The notes under the pieces are model-generated. The model saw nothing but the letters and a program-made list of their open reading frames with translations. It was not told where the DNA came from and made no database searches. From Solidesulfovibrio carbinoliphilus subsp. oakridgensis (GTDB lineage Bacteria > Desulfobacterota > Desulfovibrionia > Desulfovibrionales > Desulfovibrionaceae): a DNA stretch of 64,000 bases. The DNA lies in assembly GCF_000177215.2 (NCBI RefSeq), contig NZ_CM001368.1:2418001-2482000 (forward strand), in the 5' to 3' direction. Position numbers and translations under genes: made by a program. This document shows, one piece after another, positions 51,106 through 59,686 of this stretch (the stretch's first letter is position 1; every line of letters begins with the position of its first letter).

Positions 51106-52194
51106 CTACTGGGCGGCGGTCGCCTCCGGCTGCGGGACCGGACGGGCCGCGACCACGGCCGGTGTGGTCGCCTTCCTGATCGCCGCCAGCTTGAACCCCT
51201 TGTCCAGGAGCTTGGCCGTCTCGCGCTGGCGCACCCGGGGACTGCGCGAACCGAGGACCACGGCGATGAGCCTGGTATCGCCGCGTTTGGCCGTGGCCAC
51301 GATGTTGTAGCCCGAGGCGCACACGAAGCCGGTCTTCAGCCCGTCGCAGCCCTCGTAACTGGCAAGGAGCGAGTTGGCGTTGTGACGCTGGCGGTTGTTG
51401 TGGGAGAAAAACTGCAGGGAGTGGATGGAGAGCGCCTTGGGGAACTGCTCCAGGTAGGCGCTGGCCAGGCGCAGCATGTCCCGGGCCGTGGTCAGCTGGC
51501 CCTCGGCCGGCAGGCCGTTGGGGTTCATGAACACGGAGTTGCTCATGCCGAGCCGCTTGGCCGTGTCGTTCATGAGGGCCACGAAGGCGTCCACGTTGCC
51601 GCCTTCCAGGTAATCGGCCATGGCCATGCAGGCGTCGTTGGCCGAAGCCACGGCAATGCCCTTGATCATGTCCGTGACCTTGACCGATTCGCCGTTTCGC
51701 AGGCGCATGGTGGAGCCGCCCTGGGTGGCCGCCCGCTCGGACACGTCCACCACGTCCCAGGGGCGCAGCTTGCCCTGGCGGATGGCGTCGAAGATGATGT
51801 AGAGGGTCAGGATCTTGGTCAGGGAGGCCGGCGGGATCTGGAAATCGGGATTCTGCTCGTAGAGGAGTTCGCCCGTGCTGGCGTTCCAGAGCATGGCCGA
51901 CTTGACGGTCAGGGCCGGCACTTCGCAGGAGCCGATGTCGCCTTCCTCGTTCTCGACATCGGCCGGGACCGGGACCACGGCCTTGCGGCCATGGCGGGCC
52001 TTTTTCGCCGGCTTCCCCTCGTGGCGGGCGACCTTGCGGACCGGGGCGGCCTTGCGGCTTTTGGCCTTGGGCCGGTCCTTCTCGGCCTGGGGGGCTTTCT
52101 TGGCCAGGGCCTGGCCGTAATCGGCCATGGGTGCGGCCAGGAGGACGAAGACAGCGAGCAGGGCGACAAGGGCGGCACGGTAAGATTGCTGCAT
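51106..52194 (-). CDS. D-alanyl-D-alanine carboxypeptidase (serine-type, DacA/PBP5-like)
   Basis: 362 aa. The ATG at 52194 gives a signal peptide MQQSYRAALVALLAVFVLLA, then a long basic Lys/Arg/Ala linker (about 30-75). Catalytic S-x-x-K in PPASLTKILT, S-x-N in VASANDACMA and KTG in GLKTGFVCASGYN. It trims the terminal D-Ala from muropeptides. The C-terminal beta domain typical of PBP5 is absent or very short (the protein ends ATTPAVVAARPVPQPEATAAQ), as in DacD/PBP7-like forms. Confidence 0.9.
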   Translation of the reverse strand: MQQSYRAALVALLAVFVLLAAPMADYGQALAKKAPQAEKDRPKAKSRKAAPVRKVARHEGKPAKKARHGRKAVVPVPADVENEEGDIGSCEVPALTVKSAMLWNASTGELLYEQNPDFQIPPASLTKILTLYIIFDAIRQGKLRPWDVVDVSERAATQGGSTMRLRNGESVKVTDMIKGIAVASANDACMAMADYLEGGNVDAFVALMNDTAKRLGMSNSVFMNPNGLPAEGQLTTARDMLRLASAYLEQFPKALSIHSLQFFSHNNRQRHNANSLLASYEGCDGLKTGFVCASGYNIVATAKRGDTRLIAVVLGSRSPRVRQRETAKLLDKGFKLAAIRKATTPAVVAARPVPQPEATAAQ

Positions 52195-52445
52195 GGGGCG
52201 GGGTTCCTCTTGCTCGACGAAAAGACGTCCGGCTCGCCCGGCCCGGCCCTGGGGCGAGGTCCGGCCCGTCGGCCGGGCAAGGCCGGCGAGGCCGCAGGCG
52301 ACGACGTGAGCGCTTTTACCCGCGCCGGTGGGGAATGTCAAAAGCCCGGGCCTGGACGTTGCGCCCGGCCCGCGCTTGCCGTAGGATCACACATTGGCGG
52401 GGGCGGGGTCCTGGCCGCAATCCGCCCAACCCTGGAGCCTTTACA
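52195..52445. promoter_or_regulatory. Divergent region between dacA-like gene and small lipoprotein
   Basis: 251 nt. Likely carries promoters for both strands, but no hexamer pair stands out. No other gene seen. Confidence 0.3.
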
Positions 52446-52607
52446 ATGTTTCGTGCCTGTTGCACCCTGTTCCTCCTGGCCGTCTTGGCCCTCTCCGGCT
52501 GCGCCCACACGGCGCCGCTGGCCTCCAACCTGGAAGTGCGCACCACGGGCGACGCCCAGGTCTACGGCGTCTATTCGTCGCATCCCTACGGTTCCGATCG
52601 CCGCTGA
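52446..52607 (+). CDS. Small lipoprotein
   Basis: 53 aa. MFRACCTLFLLAVLALSGC is a lipoprotein signal with lipobox LSGC (Cys 19). The mature part is 35 residues (AHTAPLASNLEVRTTGDAQV, then YGVYSSHPYGSDRR). Similar tiny lipoproteins are common in Desulfovibrio, but I do not know the role. Located 10 nt before the GAF-kinase gene, probably co-transcribed. Confidence 0.72.
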   Translation: MFRACCTLFLLAVLALSGCAHTAPLASNLEVRTTGDAQVYGVYSSHPYGSDRR

Positions 52608-52617
52608 CACCCGCATC

Positions 52618-54126
52618 ATGCCCGAAAATTTCGACTTCCCCGACATTCAGGAACGCCTGCTCAAGCTCGAGGAGGCGTTTGCCGACCACAACAGCTACCA
52701 GTTCAAAAAGATCCTGGCCGAGCTGCGCCGGGCGGCCAAGATGCGGGCCAACGCCGCGGCCCTGGCCCGGGCCGAGATCCTCGACTGCCGCAAGGATTGC
52801 GAGCGGACCCGCAAGCAGGCCGTGGATTTGCAAGCCAAGCTCAAGACCGTGGTCGACCGGTTCGAAGGCAGCTTCACGGCCTTCGAGAAGTTCCGCAAAG
52901 CCATCCGGGTGGTGGAAATGATGCGTGCCCACGAGGATCTGCCCGCCATCCTCGAGCGCATCAAGGACCTGTTCGGCCTGCGGGCGGTCAGCCTGCTCTT
53001 GGACGCCGGCGAGTTCGCGGCCTTCGATCCGCCGGGAGCGCGCCTGGCCGAGGCCAAGGCCATGCGCCAGGCCCTGTCCGCCCTCATGCCCGGGGCCAGG
53101 CTGCCGGGGCCGTTCATGTGCCCCATAAGCGCGGTGCCGGACCCGGAGTTTTTTTTCGGCCCCGGCTTTTGCGCCGAACGCAAGGTGCTGCTCCTTGGCT
53201 CGTGCTTCATTTCGCCGCTCAGAGACAAGTTCGGCCCCCAGCGCCTGATCGGCATCCTGAGCTTTTTCGATTCCAACCCCGACCGCTACACGAGCGAAAA
53301 GGGTTCGGAATTCGCTTCGCATTTCGCGGACATCCTCGGCTACACCATCGTTGACATCACGGACCGCAAAAAGGCCGAGCGGCTGCGCGAGGACGTGGAA
53401 CGCATGACCCGCCACGACCTCAAGTCGCCGCTGACCGCGGTCTTGACCCTGCCCCAGCTCTTAAAGCGCGACGGCAACCTGACCGAGCGGCAGACCGACA
53501 TGCTAAGCCTCATGCAGCACGCCGGCTACCGCATGCTCAACATGATCAACCAGTCCCTGGACCTTTTCCGCATGGAGCGCGGGGTCTACGAGCTGACCCC
53601 GGCCAAGGTGGACCTGCTGCCGATCCTCGACAACATCGCGGGCGAACTGCACGGGGTCATCGAAACCAGCGGCCTGACCCTCGATGTCGTGGTGCGCGGC
53701 CGGCCCCGCCGGCCCGAGGACGCCTTTGCCGTGCGGGGCGAGGAAATGCTCCTGTACACCATGCTCTCAAACCTCATCAAAAACGCCCTGGAAGCCGCGC
53801 CCCCCGGCAGCCGGGTGGCGGTCACCCTGGCCGAGGGCCGGTCCCTCGACGTGGCCGTGGCCAACCCCGGCGCGGTCCCGGCCCAGATCCGGCCCCACTT
53901 TTTCGACAAGTACGTGACCGCCGGCAAAAAGGACGGCACCGGCCTTGGCACCTACGGCGCAAGGCTCATCGCCGAAACCCACGGCGCCAAGATCAGCATG
54001 GACACCTCCGAAACCGCCGGCACCACGGTCACGGTCTCCTTTCCCAAGCCCCGGGTGGCGGAAAAGGCCGCCGCCGGCAACGCCTCCCCCTTCGCGTCCG
54101 CGCCGCCCCGGTCCGCGACCCGCTGA
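52618..54126 (+). CDS. Sensor histidine kinase with DUF484/GAF-like input
   Basis: 502 aa from the ATG at 52618. N-terminal coiled coil (ERLLKLEEAFADHNSYQFKK and on to 75), a GAF/DUF484-like domain (about 80-250), then HisKA with the phospho-His in RMTRHDLKSPLTAVLTL and HATPase with NLIKNALEAAPPGS and DGTGLGTYGARLIAE. Soluble: no TM. The separate C-terminal tail is Ala/Pro rich. No response regulator is adjacent. Confidence 0.88.
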   Translation: MPENFDFPDIQERLLKLEEAFADHNSYQFKKILAELRRAAKMRANAAALARAEILDCRKDCERTRKQAVDLQAKLKTVVDRFEGSFTAFEKFRKAIRVVEMMRAHEDLPAILERIKDLFGLRAVSLLLDAGEFAAFDPPGARLAEAKAMRQALSALMPGARLPGPFMCPISAVPDPEFFFGPGFCAERKVLLLGSCFISPLRDKFGPQRLIGILSFFDSNPDRYTSEKGSEFASHFADILGYTIVDITDRKKAERLREDVERMTRHDLKSPLTAVLTLPQLLKRDGNLTERQTDMLSLMQHAGYRMLNMINQSLDLFRMERGVYELTPAKVDLLPILDNIAGELHGVIETSGLTLDVVVRGRPRRPEDAFAVRGEEMLLYTMLSNLIKNALEAAPPGSRVAVTLAEGRSLDVAVANPGAVPAQIRPHFFDKYVTAGKKDGTGLGTYGARLIAETHGAKISMDTSETAGTTVTVSFPKPRVAEKAAAGNASPFASAPPRSATR

Positions 54127-54252
54127 CCGTTCGGCCGGGCCGCCGCCTGTCCCGGCCCGGGGGCGGTTTCTTCCGGATCCGCCTCGCGGCCCCGATCCTG
54201 GGAGGCGCGCCGGCGCGGGTGCAAACCGGGGAACGGGAAAAAGGACGCGGAT

Positions 54253-54723
54253 TCAGGCCTTGGCCGAGAACATGGCCCCGGCCGGGCGCGCGCTTTCGGA
54301 AAACCGGGTCCGGGCGTAGGCCCGGGAGGCCCGGCCGGGCGAGGCCTCGGCCGTGTCCTGGCCGGCGGGCCGGGCGGCCGTGGCGGACCCGCCTCCGGCC
54401 GGCGGCCCGCCGGCCAGGCTGACGGCCACGGCCGCCTGCCGGGCCAGGGCCTGCCCCTGGCTGGAAAAGGCCTGGCCCGAGGCGGCTTTGCCGTCAGACC
54501 CTCCATCGGCTCCCCCCTGGGCTCCGGCGCCGGCGCCGGGGTCGCCCCCGGGCACCGGTCCGCTGCCAAGGGCCTTGGCCGGCTCGACCGGGACCACGGC
54601 CAGGGCCGCGCCGTCGGCCGGGGCCGCAGTGGCGGCCGGCGGGGGCGGCGCGGGCACGACCGGAGCCTGGGCCGCGTAGAGCCCGAGCATCCCGTAACCG
54701 CCGCTTGTGACCGCATCGACCAT
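54253..54723 (-). CDS. Ala/Pro/Gly-rich hypothetical protein
   Basis: 156 aa. ATG at 54723 with a strong GGAGGCGGCC ribosome site. Begins MVDAVTSGGYGMLGLYAAQA, then a low-complexity Ala/Pro/Gly run, then QAFSSQGQALARQAAVAVSL and a C-terminal GRASRAYARTRFSESARPAG. Not recognised; Desulfovibrio genomes carry similar Pro/Ala-rich short proteins. The good start signal and intact frame favour a real gene. Confidence 0.6.
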   Translation of the reverse strand: MVDAVTSGGYGMLGLYAAQAPVVPAPPPPAATAAPADGAALAVVPVEPAKALGSGPVPGGDPGAGAGAQGGADGGSDGKAASGQAFSSQGQALARQAAVAVSLAGGPPAGGGSATAARPAGQDTAEASPGRASRAYARTRFSESARPAGAMFSAKA

Positions 54724-54822
54724 GGCCGCCTCCGGACGGATCACACCGTATCCTTCCCTCTCATCGACCCGGCCGAGATGGTTCTTTAGTCCCGGCCCGA
54801 AAAAGCCTATGCTGCCCCTTCC

Positions 54823-55887
54823 ATGCCCGCACCACACCCGGCCGTGTACGCCGTCACCGAAAAAGGGGCCCGCCTGGGCCGCCGTCTGGCCGCCCGGCTC
54901 GGCGCGGACCTGTTTGTGCCCGAACGCCTGGCCGACCTGTCCACCCGGGCCGACGCCGCCGGCCTCGGCCCGGCCACGGCCTTTGCCTCCCTGGGCGGCC
55001 TGGTGGCCGAAACCTTCGCCGCCCGGCCGGCCCATGTCTTTGTCTGCGCCTGCGGCATCGCCGTCCGGGCCATTGCCCCGCATATCCGCGACAAGGCGGC
55101 CGATCCGGCCGTGGTCTGCGTGGACGACGCGGGACAATTTGCCGTAAGCCTGCTGGCCGGCCACCTGGGCGGGGCCAATGCCCTGGCCCGGGAGGTGGCG
55201 GCCGCCATCGGGGCCGTGCCGGTGGTGACCACGGCCACCGACGCCGCCGGGGCCCCGGCCATCGAGCTTCTGGCCAGGGATCTCCGGCTTCCCATGGATA
55301 ACCCGGCGGCCACGCGCCGTGTCAATGGGGCCTTGGCCGCAAACGAACCCGTGGCAGTCTTCGATCCGCTGGGAATGTTCACCCCGGCCGATCCGGACGC
55401 GGCCCGTTTTTTCGAGTGGGTGGCCTCGCCCGCCCCGGCCCGGCCGGGCCAGCCCCTGGTGGTGGTGGACTGGCGGCTTGGGCCGCTTGCCCCGGACCGG
55501 CTCTACCTGCGGCCCCGGGTGCTGGTGGCCGGGGTCGGCTGCCGGCGGGGAACCCCGGCCGAGGACATCCTGTCGCTTCTGGCCCACGTCTGCCGGGAGA
55601 AAGGGCTGGCCGTGGCCTCGGTCGGCCTTCTCGCCTCCATCGCAGCCAAGCGCGACGAGCCGGGCATCCGCGAGGCCGCCGCCACCCTGGGGGCGGACGT
55701 CCGATTTTTCACGGCCGACGAGCTTTCCGGCGTCGCCGCCCCGAACCCTTCGGAGCGGGTGGCCAAACACATGGGAGTGGGGAGCGTATGCGAAGCAGCG
55801 GCGATGCTGGCCTCCGGGAACGGGAAACTGCTGATCCAGAAGGCCAGGACCGGCTTTTCCACCGTGGCCGTGGCCCTGGCCGGCTGA
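54823..55887 (+). CDS. cbiG: Cobalt-precorrin-5A hydrolase CbiG
   Basis: 354 aa. CbiG N-domain (HVFVCACGIAVRAIAPHIRD, DDAGQFAVSLLAGHLGGANA), middle domain with TTATDAAGAPAIELLA, and C-domain (LVAGVGCRRGTPAEDILSLL, ERVAKHMGVGSVCEAAAMLA). It opens the ring lactone to release acetaldehyde in anaerobic cobalamin synthesis, as expected for a strict anaerobe. Its last 100 nt overlap cbiH in another frame. The rest of the pathway is outside the window. Confidence 0.93.
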   Translation: MPAPHPAVYAVTEKGARLGRRLAARLGADLFVPERLADLSTRADAAGLGPATAFASLGGLVAETFAARPAHVFVCACGIAVRAIAPHIRDKAADPAVVCVDDAGQFAVSLLAGHLGGANALAREVAAAIGAVPVVTTATDAAGAPAIELLARDLRLPMDNPAATRRVNGALAANEPVAVFDPLGMFTPADPDAARFFEWVASPAPARPGQPLVVVDWRLGPLAPDRLYLRPRVLVAGVGCRRGTPAEDILSLLAHVCREKGLAVASVGLLASIAAKRDEPGIREAAATLGADVRFFTADELSGVAAPNPSERVAKHMGVGSVCEAAAMLASGNGKLLIQKARTGFSTVAVALAG

Positions 55888-56633
55888 CGGTCGTCGGGCT
55901 CGGCCCGGGCGACGCCGCCCTGCTCGCGCCCATGGCCGCCGAAGCCCTGGCCGGGGCGGACATGGTCGCCGGGTACACCGCCTACATCGACCTGGTGCCG
56001 CCGGGCCTCTTGGCCGGCAAGGAGGTGGCGGCCACGGGCATGACCGGCGAGGTGGCCCGGTGCCGGCTGGCCCTGGAGGCGGCCGCCGCCGGACGGCGGG
56101 TGGCCCTGGTGTCGAGCGGCGACGCCGGCGTCTACGGCATGGCCGGACTGGCCCTCGAGATGCTGGAAGCCATGGGCCTTGGCGGGCAGGTGGCCTTTTC
56201 CGTGGTGCCGGGCATCCCGGCCGTATGCGCGGCGGCGGCGCTCCTTGGCGCACCGCTGACCCACGACTTCGCCGTGGTCAGCCTGTCGGACCTCCTGACC
56301 CCCATGGAGGCCATCCGCCGCCGCCTGGACGCGGCCCTGGGCGCGGATTTCGTCCTGGCCCTTTACAACCCCCGCTCCCGGCGCCGGTCCGGCCACCTGG
56401 CCCTGGCCCTGGCCCTGGCCGCCCGGCACCGGCCCCCGGAAACGCCGGTCGGCATGGTCAAAAAGGCCTTCCGCCCCGGCCAGGAAATCCGCGTCACCCC
56501 GCTTGCCGCGGCCGATCCCGACTGGGCCGACATGCTGACCCTGGTCGTCATCGGCAACACCGCCACCCGGCTGGCCGCCGGCGCCATGCTGACCCCGCGC
56601 GGCTATGCCGGGAAATACGATCTGGCGCCCTGA
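55788..56633 (+). CDS. cbiH: Precorrin-3B / cobalt-factor III C17-methyltransferase CbiH
   Basis: 281 aa. TP-methylase fold: LTVVGLGPGDAALLAP (SAM), DMVAGYTAYIDLVPP, VALVSSGDAGVYGMAG, SVVPGIPAVCAAAALLGAPL, ALYNPRSRRRSGHL and MLTLVVIGNTATRLAAG. The ATG at 55788, behind GGGGAGCGT, adds about 33 residues before the conserved core and makes a 100-nt overlap with cbiG. No good later start exists, so the overlap is likely real. Methylates C17 with ring contraction. Confidence 0.9.
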   Translation: MRSSGDAGLRERETADPEGQDRLFHRGRGPGRLTVVGLGPGDAALLAPMAAEALAGADMVAGYTAYIDLVPPGLLAGKEVAATGMTGEVARCRLALEAAAAGRRVALVSSGDAGVYGMAGLALEMLEAMGLGGQVAFSVVPGIPAVCAAAALLGAPLTHDFAVVSLSDLLTPMEAIRRRLDAALGADFVLALYNPRSRRRSGHLALALALAARHRPPETPVGMVKKAFRPGQEIRVTPLAAADPDWADMLTLVVIGNTATRLAAGAMLTPRGYAGKYDLAP

Positions 56634-56684
56634 TTCCCCACTGCTCCGGGCGGGATTTCTTCCGTCTTTTCCGGCCCCTGCACC

Positions 56685-56718
56685 TTGACAGGCTGTCCAG
56701 GCAGGTCGTAGACAGCCT
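56685..56718 (+). promoter_or_regulatory. Promoter of cytochrome c3 with inverted-repeat operator
   Basis: TTGACA (56685-56690), 18-nt spacer, TAGACA (56709-56714). An inverted repeat AGGCTGTC (56690-56697) / GACAGCCT (56711-56718) spans the spacer and the -10, a layout suited to a repressor. About 35 nt of leader and a strong GGAGG precede the ATG. Confidence 0.5.
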
Positions 56719-56753
56719 AAGTGAAAAATTATTCCTGGAAGGAGGTGTGAGGG

Positions 56754-57140
56754 ATGAGAAAGGCGTTGTTTACGATTTTTGCGTGCGCGGCGTTGGTGGG
56801 CTTCGTGGGCCTGCCCATGCTGCAGGCGGTCGAGGCTCCGGCCGACATGACGATCAAGGTGCCGGCCGGCATGACCGCCACCCAGGCCGAAGTGGCGTTC
56901 TCCCACAAGGGACATGCCAAGATCGACTGCAAGGTGTGCCACCACAAGGGTGAAGCCACCCAGAAGTGCGCCTCGGCCGGCTGCCATGACAGCACCGACC
57001 CCAAGGACAAGACCAGCGAACATTCGTTCTACAAGGCCTTCCACGACATGAAGAGCGAAAAGAGCTGCATCGGCTGCCACAAGAAGGAAGCCAAGGGCCC
57101 GACCAAGTGCCCCGAGTGCCATCCGAAGAAGACCTCTTAA
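56754..57140 (+). CDS. Tetraheme cytochrome c3
   Basis: 128 aa, precursor with signal peptide MRKALFTIFACAALVGFVGL and cleavage near LQAVEA. Heme-binding motifs CKVCH, CASAGCH (CX4CH), CIGCH and CPECH, with axial-ligand histidines in AFSHKGHAK, CHHKGE and EHSFYKAFHD. Soluble periplasmic electron carrier between hydrogenase/formate dehydrogenase and membrane complexes; hallmark of Desulfovibrio. Alone in its transcript, behind GGAGGTGTGAGGG, and ended by a strong terminator. Confidence 0.96.
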   Translation: MRKALFTIFACAALVGFVGLPMLQAVEAPADMTIKVPAGMTATQAEVAFSHKGHAKIDCKVCHHKGEATQKCASAGCHDSTDPKDKTSEHSFYKAFHDMKSEKSCIGCHKKEAKGPTKCPECHPKKTS

Positions 57141-57152
57141 ATGCAATCCCGC

Positions 57153-57187
57153 GAGGCCGGGGCCTATCCCCCGGCCTCGCCCCCTTT
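57153..57187 (+). terminator. Rho-independent terminator of cytochrome c3
   Basis: GAGGCCGGGG, six-nt loop CCTATC, CCCCGGCCTC (57169-57178), then CCCCCTTTTT. Located 12 nt past the stop. Confidence 0.85.
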
Positions 57188-57217
57188 TTCTGACGCCAAC
57201 TCCGGCCGAGGTATCCC

Positions 57218-59533
57218 ATGGCGACCGACAAACCCCTTGCCGACTCCGACGACGACATCATCGACCTGACCGACCTCGTGGAGGAGGGGGGCGCCGGCGA
57301 TGCCCCGTCCGGCGACGACGGCCCCGTGGACATGAGTTTCGAGCAGGAACTCGAAGACCTGTTCGGCGACGCCGATCCCGCCGCCCCGGCCGCGCCCAAG
57401 GCCGCCGGGCCGGCCGCCGGAACCGCCGACGAGGACCTGATCGACCTGGCCGGCTTCGACGTCGACGAAACGCCGGAAACAGCGCCCGCCCCGGCCGGCC
57501 CCGGCGACAACGACGGCGACGACGACGTCATGGACCTGACCGGCTTCGGCCTCGACGAGGTCCCGGAACCCGCGCCTGCCCAGGCTGCGGCCACCGCCGC
57601 AGCCAACGACGGCGACGACGACGTCATGGACCTGGCCGGCCTGGGCTTCGACGAGATCCCGGCCGCGCCAAAGGCCCCGGCCGGCGCTGCCGATGCCGCC
57701 GCCGATACCGACATCGACGACGCCATGGCCGACCTGTTCGGCGAAGCCGAAGCCCCGGCCCGACCGGCCGCCACGGCCGCCGCCACGACGCCAGACGACG
57801 AGGCGGCTGGCCTTTCAAGCCTCGGTTTCGAGTTGCCCGAAGATGCGATTTCCCTGGCCGAGGCCGGCCAGACGCCCGAAGACGCGGCCGAGGCCGCCGG
57901 CGAACTGCCCGACTTCGGCGGGCTTGGGGCCGAAACCGCCCCGGACGACGAGGCCATGGACCTCACCGGCATGGATCTGTCGGAACTGGAGCCGGCGCCG
58001 GCCGTCGCCGAACCCCCGGCGCCGGCGGACGATGCGGCCGGAGCCGATCTCCTTGGGGACGTGCCCTACGCACCGGACGCCACCGACGACGGGGCCATGG
58101 ACATCGCCGACATTTCCCCCCTGCCCCCGCTCGAGGAACCGGCCGCGCCGGTCCCGGACGCCAACACCCCCGGGTCCACCGCCGCCGGCGAGGCGGCCAT
58201 GGCCGCCCTGACCGTGGCGGCCGCCGCCGGCGTGACCGCCGGCGTCGCGGCCATGGCCCAGTCCGCCGCGCCGCACGGACCCGCCGCCGCGACCACCGCC
58301 ATCGACCTCGGGGCCCTGGACAACCTCATCGACGCGGCCAGGGGCCCCCTGCCCGAACCCGAGCCCGAAGCCGCGCCCGAACCGGCCAGGCTCAACGCCC
58401 TGGCCGAACGCATCGCCTCCCTGGAATCGACCACGGCCACCCTGTACGACAAGCTCGAGACCCTGCCCCCGGCCACGGACGGCGAGGCCCTGGCCGACGC
58501 CTTGTCGGCCAGGCTCGAGGACGCCCTGTCCGAACGCCTGGAAGCGGTCCTGGCCGGCCAGCCGCCCATGCCGGACGTGGCTGGCCTTCGCACCGACATC
58601 CTGGCCGAAATCGAACGCCGGGTGCCGGACCGCGATTCCCTCCTGGCCGACGTGCAGGCCGCCCTGGCCCCGCAGTTCGAGGCCCTGCGCGGCGAACTGC
58701 CCCAAGCCGGGGAGCTGGCCGGCCAGGCCGAGACCGCCGCCGCCCTGGACGGCCTTCGGGAGTCGCTCGCGCGCCTGGAAGCCCTGACCCAGGGCCGGCA
58801 GACCAAATTCGAGGATTTCGCCGCAGCCATGGAGGCCCGGCTGGCCGAACTGCGCCGCGAACTGCCGGGGCCGGACGCTTACGCCTCGACGCAAAACGTC
58901 AGCGAGGCCCTGGAAACGCTGCGCGAAAACCTCTCCCGCGACATCGCGGCCAACCTGGACGAGCGGCTGGCCGAACTGCGCCGGGAACTGCGCGAAACGC
59001 TCGCCGGCGACATCGCCGCCGGCCTCGACGAACGGGTGGCCGGACTGCGAAGCGAGCTGGGGGACAGCCTGGACGCGCGCGTGACCAAACTCGGCGGCGA
59101 ATTGCAGCAGGGCCTGGCCGACGACATCGCCGCCGGCCTGGACGAGCGGCTGGGCGGCGTGATCGATGCCGGCCGGCAGGCGGCCGCCACCGAGGTCCGG
59201 TCCCTGGGCGAGACCCTGGCCAGCCGGCTCGAGGCCCTGGAAAACGACCGGCTCGATCCCGAAGCCGTGGCCGAGCGCGTCCGCCAGGCCCTTCTGCCCT
59301 CCCTGCCCGACGCCGAAGCCGTCCAGGAAGCCGGGAAAGCCGCCGCCCGGGCCGAGGACGCCGTCGCGGCCGCCCACTCCCGCCTGGAAGACAAGGCCGG
59401 GTACGAAGACCTCGACGCGGCCCTGGACACCATGCGGACCGAGATGGCGGCCGAAATCGAACGGGCCGTGCCCCGGGCCGCCGCCGCCGTCATCCGCGAG
59501 GAAATCGCCGCGTTACTGAAGGATTTCGAGTAA
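57218..59533 (+). CDS. Long acidic-repeat and coiled-coil protein, unknown function
   Basis: 771 aa. N-terminal 290 residues are Ala/Asp/Glu/Pro rich with a repeated acidic-hydrophobic motif: DDDIIDLTDLVEEG (11-24), DEDLIDLAGFDVDE (about 71), DDDVMDLTGFGLDE (about 101), DDDVMDLAGLGFDE (about 133), DDEAMDLTGMDLSE (about 243), DDGAMDIADIS (about 290). A short Ala-rich region follows, then from about 385 to the end regular amphipathic repeats built on DIAA.LDERLAELRREL. No enzyme motif or signal peptide. It could be a cytoplasmic scaffold that tethers partners through the motif. Confidence 0.78.
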   Translation: MATDKPLADSDDDIIDLTDLVEEGGAGDAPSGDDGPVDMSFEQELEDLFGDADPAAPAAPKAAGPAAGTADEDLIDLAGFDVDETPETAPAPAGPGDNDGDDDVMDLTGFGLDEVPEPAPAQAAATAAANDGDDDVMDLAGLGFDEIPAAPKAPAGAADAAADTDIDDAMADLFGEAEAPARPAATAAATTPDDEAAGLSSLGFELPEDAISLAEAGQTPEDAAEAAGELPDFGGLGAETAPDDEAMDLTGMDLSELEPAPAVAEPPAPADDAAGADLLGDVPYAPDATDDGAMDIADISPLPPLEEPAAPVPDANTPGSTAAGEAAMAALTVAAAAGVTAGVAAMAQSAAPHGPAAATTAIDLGALDNLIDAARGPLPEPEPEAAPEPARLNALAERIASLESTTATLYDKLETLPPATDGEALADALSARLEDALSERLEAVLAGQPPMPDVAGLRTDILAEIERRVPDRDSLLADVQAALAPQFEALRGELPQAGELAGQAETAAALDGLRESLARLEALTQGRQTKFEDFAAAMEARLAELRRELPGPDAYASTQNVSEALETLRENLSRDIAANLDERLAELRRELRETLAGDIAAGLDERVAGLRSELGDSLDARVTKLGGELQQGLADDIAAGLDERLGGVIDAGRQAAATEVRSLGETLASRLEALENDRLDPEAVAERVRQALLPSLPDAEAVQEAGKAAARAEDAVAAAHSRLEDKAGYEDLDAALDTMRTEMAAEIERAVPRAAAAVIREEIAALLKDFE

Positions 59534-59542
59534 GAGGAAAGA

Positions 59543-59592
59543 ATGCCTCCGGCGGCCGGGAGGGGGTAACCCCCTCCCGGACCCTCCCTTCC
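59543..59592. repeat. ATGCCTCCGGCGG palindromic element, copy C
   Basis: ATGCCTCCGGCGGCCGGG, hairpin CCGGGAGGGGGT-AA-CCCCCTCCCGG (59557-59580) and ACCCTCCCTTCC. Ten nt after the acidic-repeat gene, so probably its terminator. Confidence 0.75.
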
Positions 59593-59595
59593 TGT

Positions 59596-59638
59596 GGGCG
59601 GTTGGCGTTCCCGGTCTGACCGGGAACGCCAACCGCCC
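59596..59638. repeat. 21-bp perfect inverted repeat
   Basis: Left arm GGGCGGTTGGCGTTCCCGGTC, single T, then its exact reverse complement. No T-run follows. Sits between copies C and D. A protein-binding site, a bidirectional terminator or a relic of a mobile element are all possible. Confidence 0.85.
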
Positions 59639-59686
59639 ATCACCTTTTTATCTCGACAAACACCCGCCCGCGACGCGAAGCCCGCC

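Noticed and set aside
54253-56253. 666-codon minus-strand frame covering the cbiG region
   Set aside because: Only the 3' part after the ATG at 54723, which has a strong ribosome site, is kept as a gene. The remainder is antisense to cbiG and cbiH.
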